Source of the DNA: Pseudomonas nitroreducens NBRC 12694 | Lineage (GTDB): Bacteria; Pseudomonadota; Gammaproteobacteria; Pseudomonadales; Pseudomonadaceae | DNA: 64,000 nt | Assembly (NCBI RefSeq): GCF_002091755.1 | Contig: NZ_BDAI01000004.1 | Coordinates: forward strand, 372,001 to 436,000 | Reading direction: 5' to 3' | In this document: one piece after another, positions 63,314 to 64,000 of the stretch | Position numbering within the stretch: position 1 is the stretch's first letter | How the letters are laid out: each line of letters starts with the position of its first letter | Program-made: the position numbers and the translations under genes | Notes under the pieces: generated by a model | What the model was told of the DNA's origin: nothing | The model's database searches: none | Seen by the model: the letters and a program-made list of their open reading frames with translations, nothing else

Positions 63314-63389
63314 GTAGGATGGCGTGGAGCGATACCCATCAATTCGATTCGCCTACAGCATGGGTATCGCTGCGCTCCACCCATCCTAC
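63314..63389. repeat. GTAGGATGG inverted repeat
   Basis: GTAGGATGGCGTGGAGCGATACCCAT (63314-63339) and ATGGGTATCGCTGCGCTCCACCCATCCTAC (63360-63389) are inverted repeats between convergent genes. A single half copy (CCATCCTACGAAGG) lies near 25826. It may act as a terminator. Confidence 0.8.
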
Positions 63390-63409
63390 GAAAGTGCCCC
63401 TGAATCGGC

Positions 63410-64000
63410 TCAGGCCGGCACGGCCTCGCTGTCCAACGCCCCGCGCAGGCTCGCCAGGTCGCGCAGCGGCGGCGCGCCGAACAGGCGGCTGTATTCGCGG
63501 CTGAACTGCGACGGGCTCTCATAGCCGACGCGATGCCCGGCCACTGCCACTTCCAGCCCTTCCGACAACAACAGCCGCCGCGCTTCCTGCAAGCGCAGCT
63601 GCTTCTGGTACTGCAACGGGCTCAGGGCGGTCACTTCCTTGAAGCGGTGGTGCAGGGTGGACACGCTGAGGTTCACCTCGCGGGCCAGGTCCTCGATACG
63701 CAGGGACTTGTCGTAGTTGCGGTTGAGCCACTCTATGGCGCGGGTGACGCGGTGGGTCTGGCTGTCGGTCATCGCCAGGTCGTGCAGCAGGTGGCCCTGC
63801 GGGCCCCGCAGCAGGCGGTAGAGGATTTCGCGGACGAACAGCGGCGCCAGCATCTCGATGTCGCGGGGGGTATCCAGCAGGCGCATCAGGCGCAGCAGCG
63901 CGTCAAGCACGGTGCAGTCCAGGCGTTGCAGGTAGATGCCCCGGCTGGCCGGGCGCGGCGCACTGCCGGCGAGGCCGGCCTCGGCGATCAGCCGGGTCAG
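63410..64000 (-). CDS. AraC-family regulator, C-terminal part (truncated by window)
   Basis: The frame runs beyond 64000, so the N-terminal domain is missing. The visible residues start LTRLIAEAGLAGSAPR and continue YLQRLDCTVLDALLRLMRLLDTPRDIEMLAPLFVREILYRLLRGPQG, then two HTH motifs (LAREVNLSVSTLHHRFKEVTAL and VAVAGHRVGYESPSQFSREYSRLFG). This is the common AraC subgroup with an AraC-type N-terminal cupin. Target unknown. The stop is TGA at 63410-63412. Confidence 0.9.
   Translation of the reverse strand: MTRLIAEAGLAGSAPRPASRGIYLQRLDCTVLDALLRLMRLLDTPRDIEMLAPLFVREILYRLLRGPQGHLLHDLAMTDSQTHRVTRAIEWLNRNYDKSLRIEDLAREVNLSVSTLHHRFKEVTALSPLQYQKQLRLQEARRLLLSEGLEVAVAGHRVGYESPSQFSREYSRLFGAPPLRDLASLRGALDSEAVPA

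Overview
The window is chromosomal DNA from a high-GC gammaproteobacterium, almost certainly a Pseudomonas of the P. aeruginosa / nitroreducens / citronellolis kind. The reasons are the aa3-oxidase assembly cluster in its Pseudomonas order, trpI facing trpBA, the guanidinopropionate (gpu) genes, tandem DUF2388 genes, two DUF1127 genes, and REP-type repeats with the core GTAGGAGCGAGCTTGCTCGCGAA. The species is an inference; no rRNA or tRNA was seen.

Layout. 1-6568: end of cytochrome c oxidase subunit I, then ctaG, coxC, a DUF2909 gene (minus strand), SURF1, a SCO-like membrane protein, ctaA, ctaB and senC. Together they build the aa3 oxidase: heme A synthesis, Cu delivery and assembly. 7185-10121: proton-translocating transhydrogenase pntAA-pntAB-pntB. 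10309-11805: acetate/succinate-type CoA transferase. 12163-22669: a surface polysaccharide island of the ABC-transporter (Wzm/Wzt) type, bracketed by two DUF1127 genes. It has GDP-mannose synthesis, three glycosyltransferases (one fused to a methyltransferase), a second methyltransferase and Wzm/Wzt. gmd and rmd are not in the window. 22762-25815: three tandem DUF2388 secreted small proteins translationally coupled to a large DUF4105 exported protein.

25864-31088: GFA-type protein, PhyH-type dioxygenase, gpuR-gpuA-gpuP, and a ParD/RelE-like toxin-antitoxin pair. 31332-38588: a regulator-rich stretch with four LysR-type or related regulators, two AraC-type regulators (one apparently lacking half of its DNA-binding domain), a GNAT enzyme and an epoxide-hydrolase-like enzyme. 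38673-54056: a catabolic block with DUF1302 outer-membrane and DUF1329 proteins, a fused hydratase/dehydrogenase plus paired acyl-CoA dehydrogenases resembling the pim (dicarboxylate beta-oxidation) operon, an IclR regulator, an acyl-CoA ligase, a double-domain hydroxyacyl-CoA dehydrogenase and two DUF1254/DUF1214 proteins. A 17-bp box is shared (16/17) by the two main promoters of this block.

54183-64000: lipoproteins, a membrane-anchored aminopeptidase, two DUF1161 proteins flanking osmC, dodecin, trpI/trpBA, a DUF945 protein, a VOC protein and a truncated AraC regulator. Several families of intergenic repeats (REP pairs, a CCCTCACCCTAACCCTCTCC inverted repeat in four copies, a MITE-like 144-bp element, and a GTAGGATGG repeat) sit between genes throughout. 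No phage, IS transposase, CRISPR array or integrase was found.
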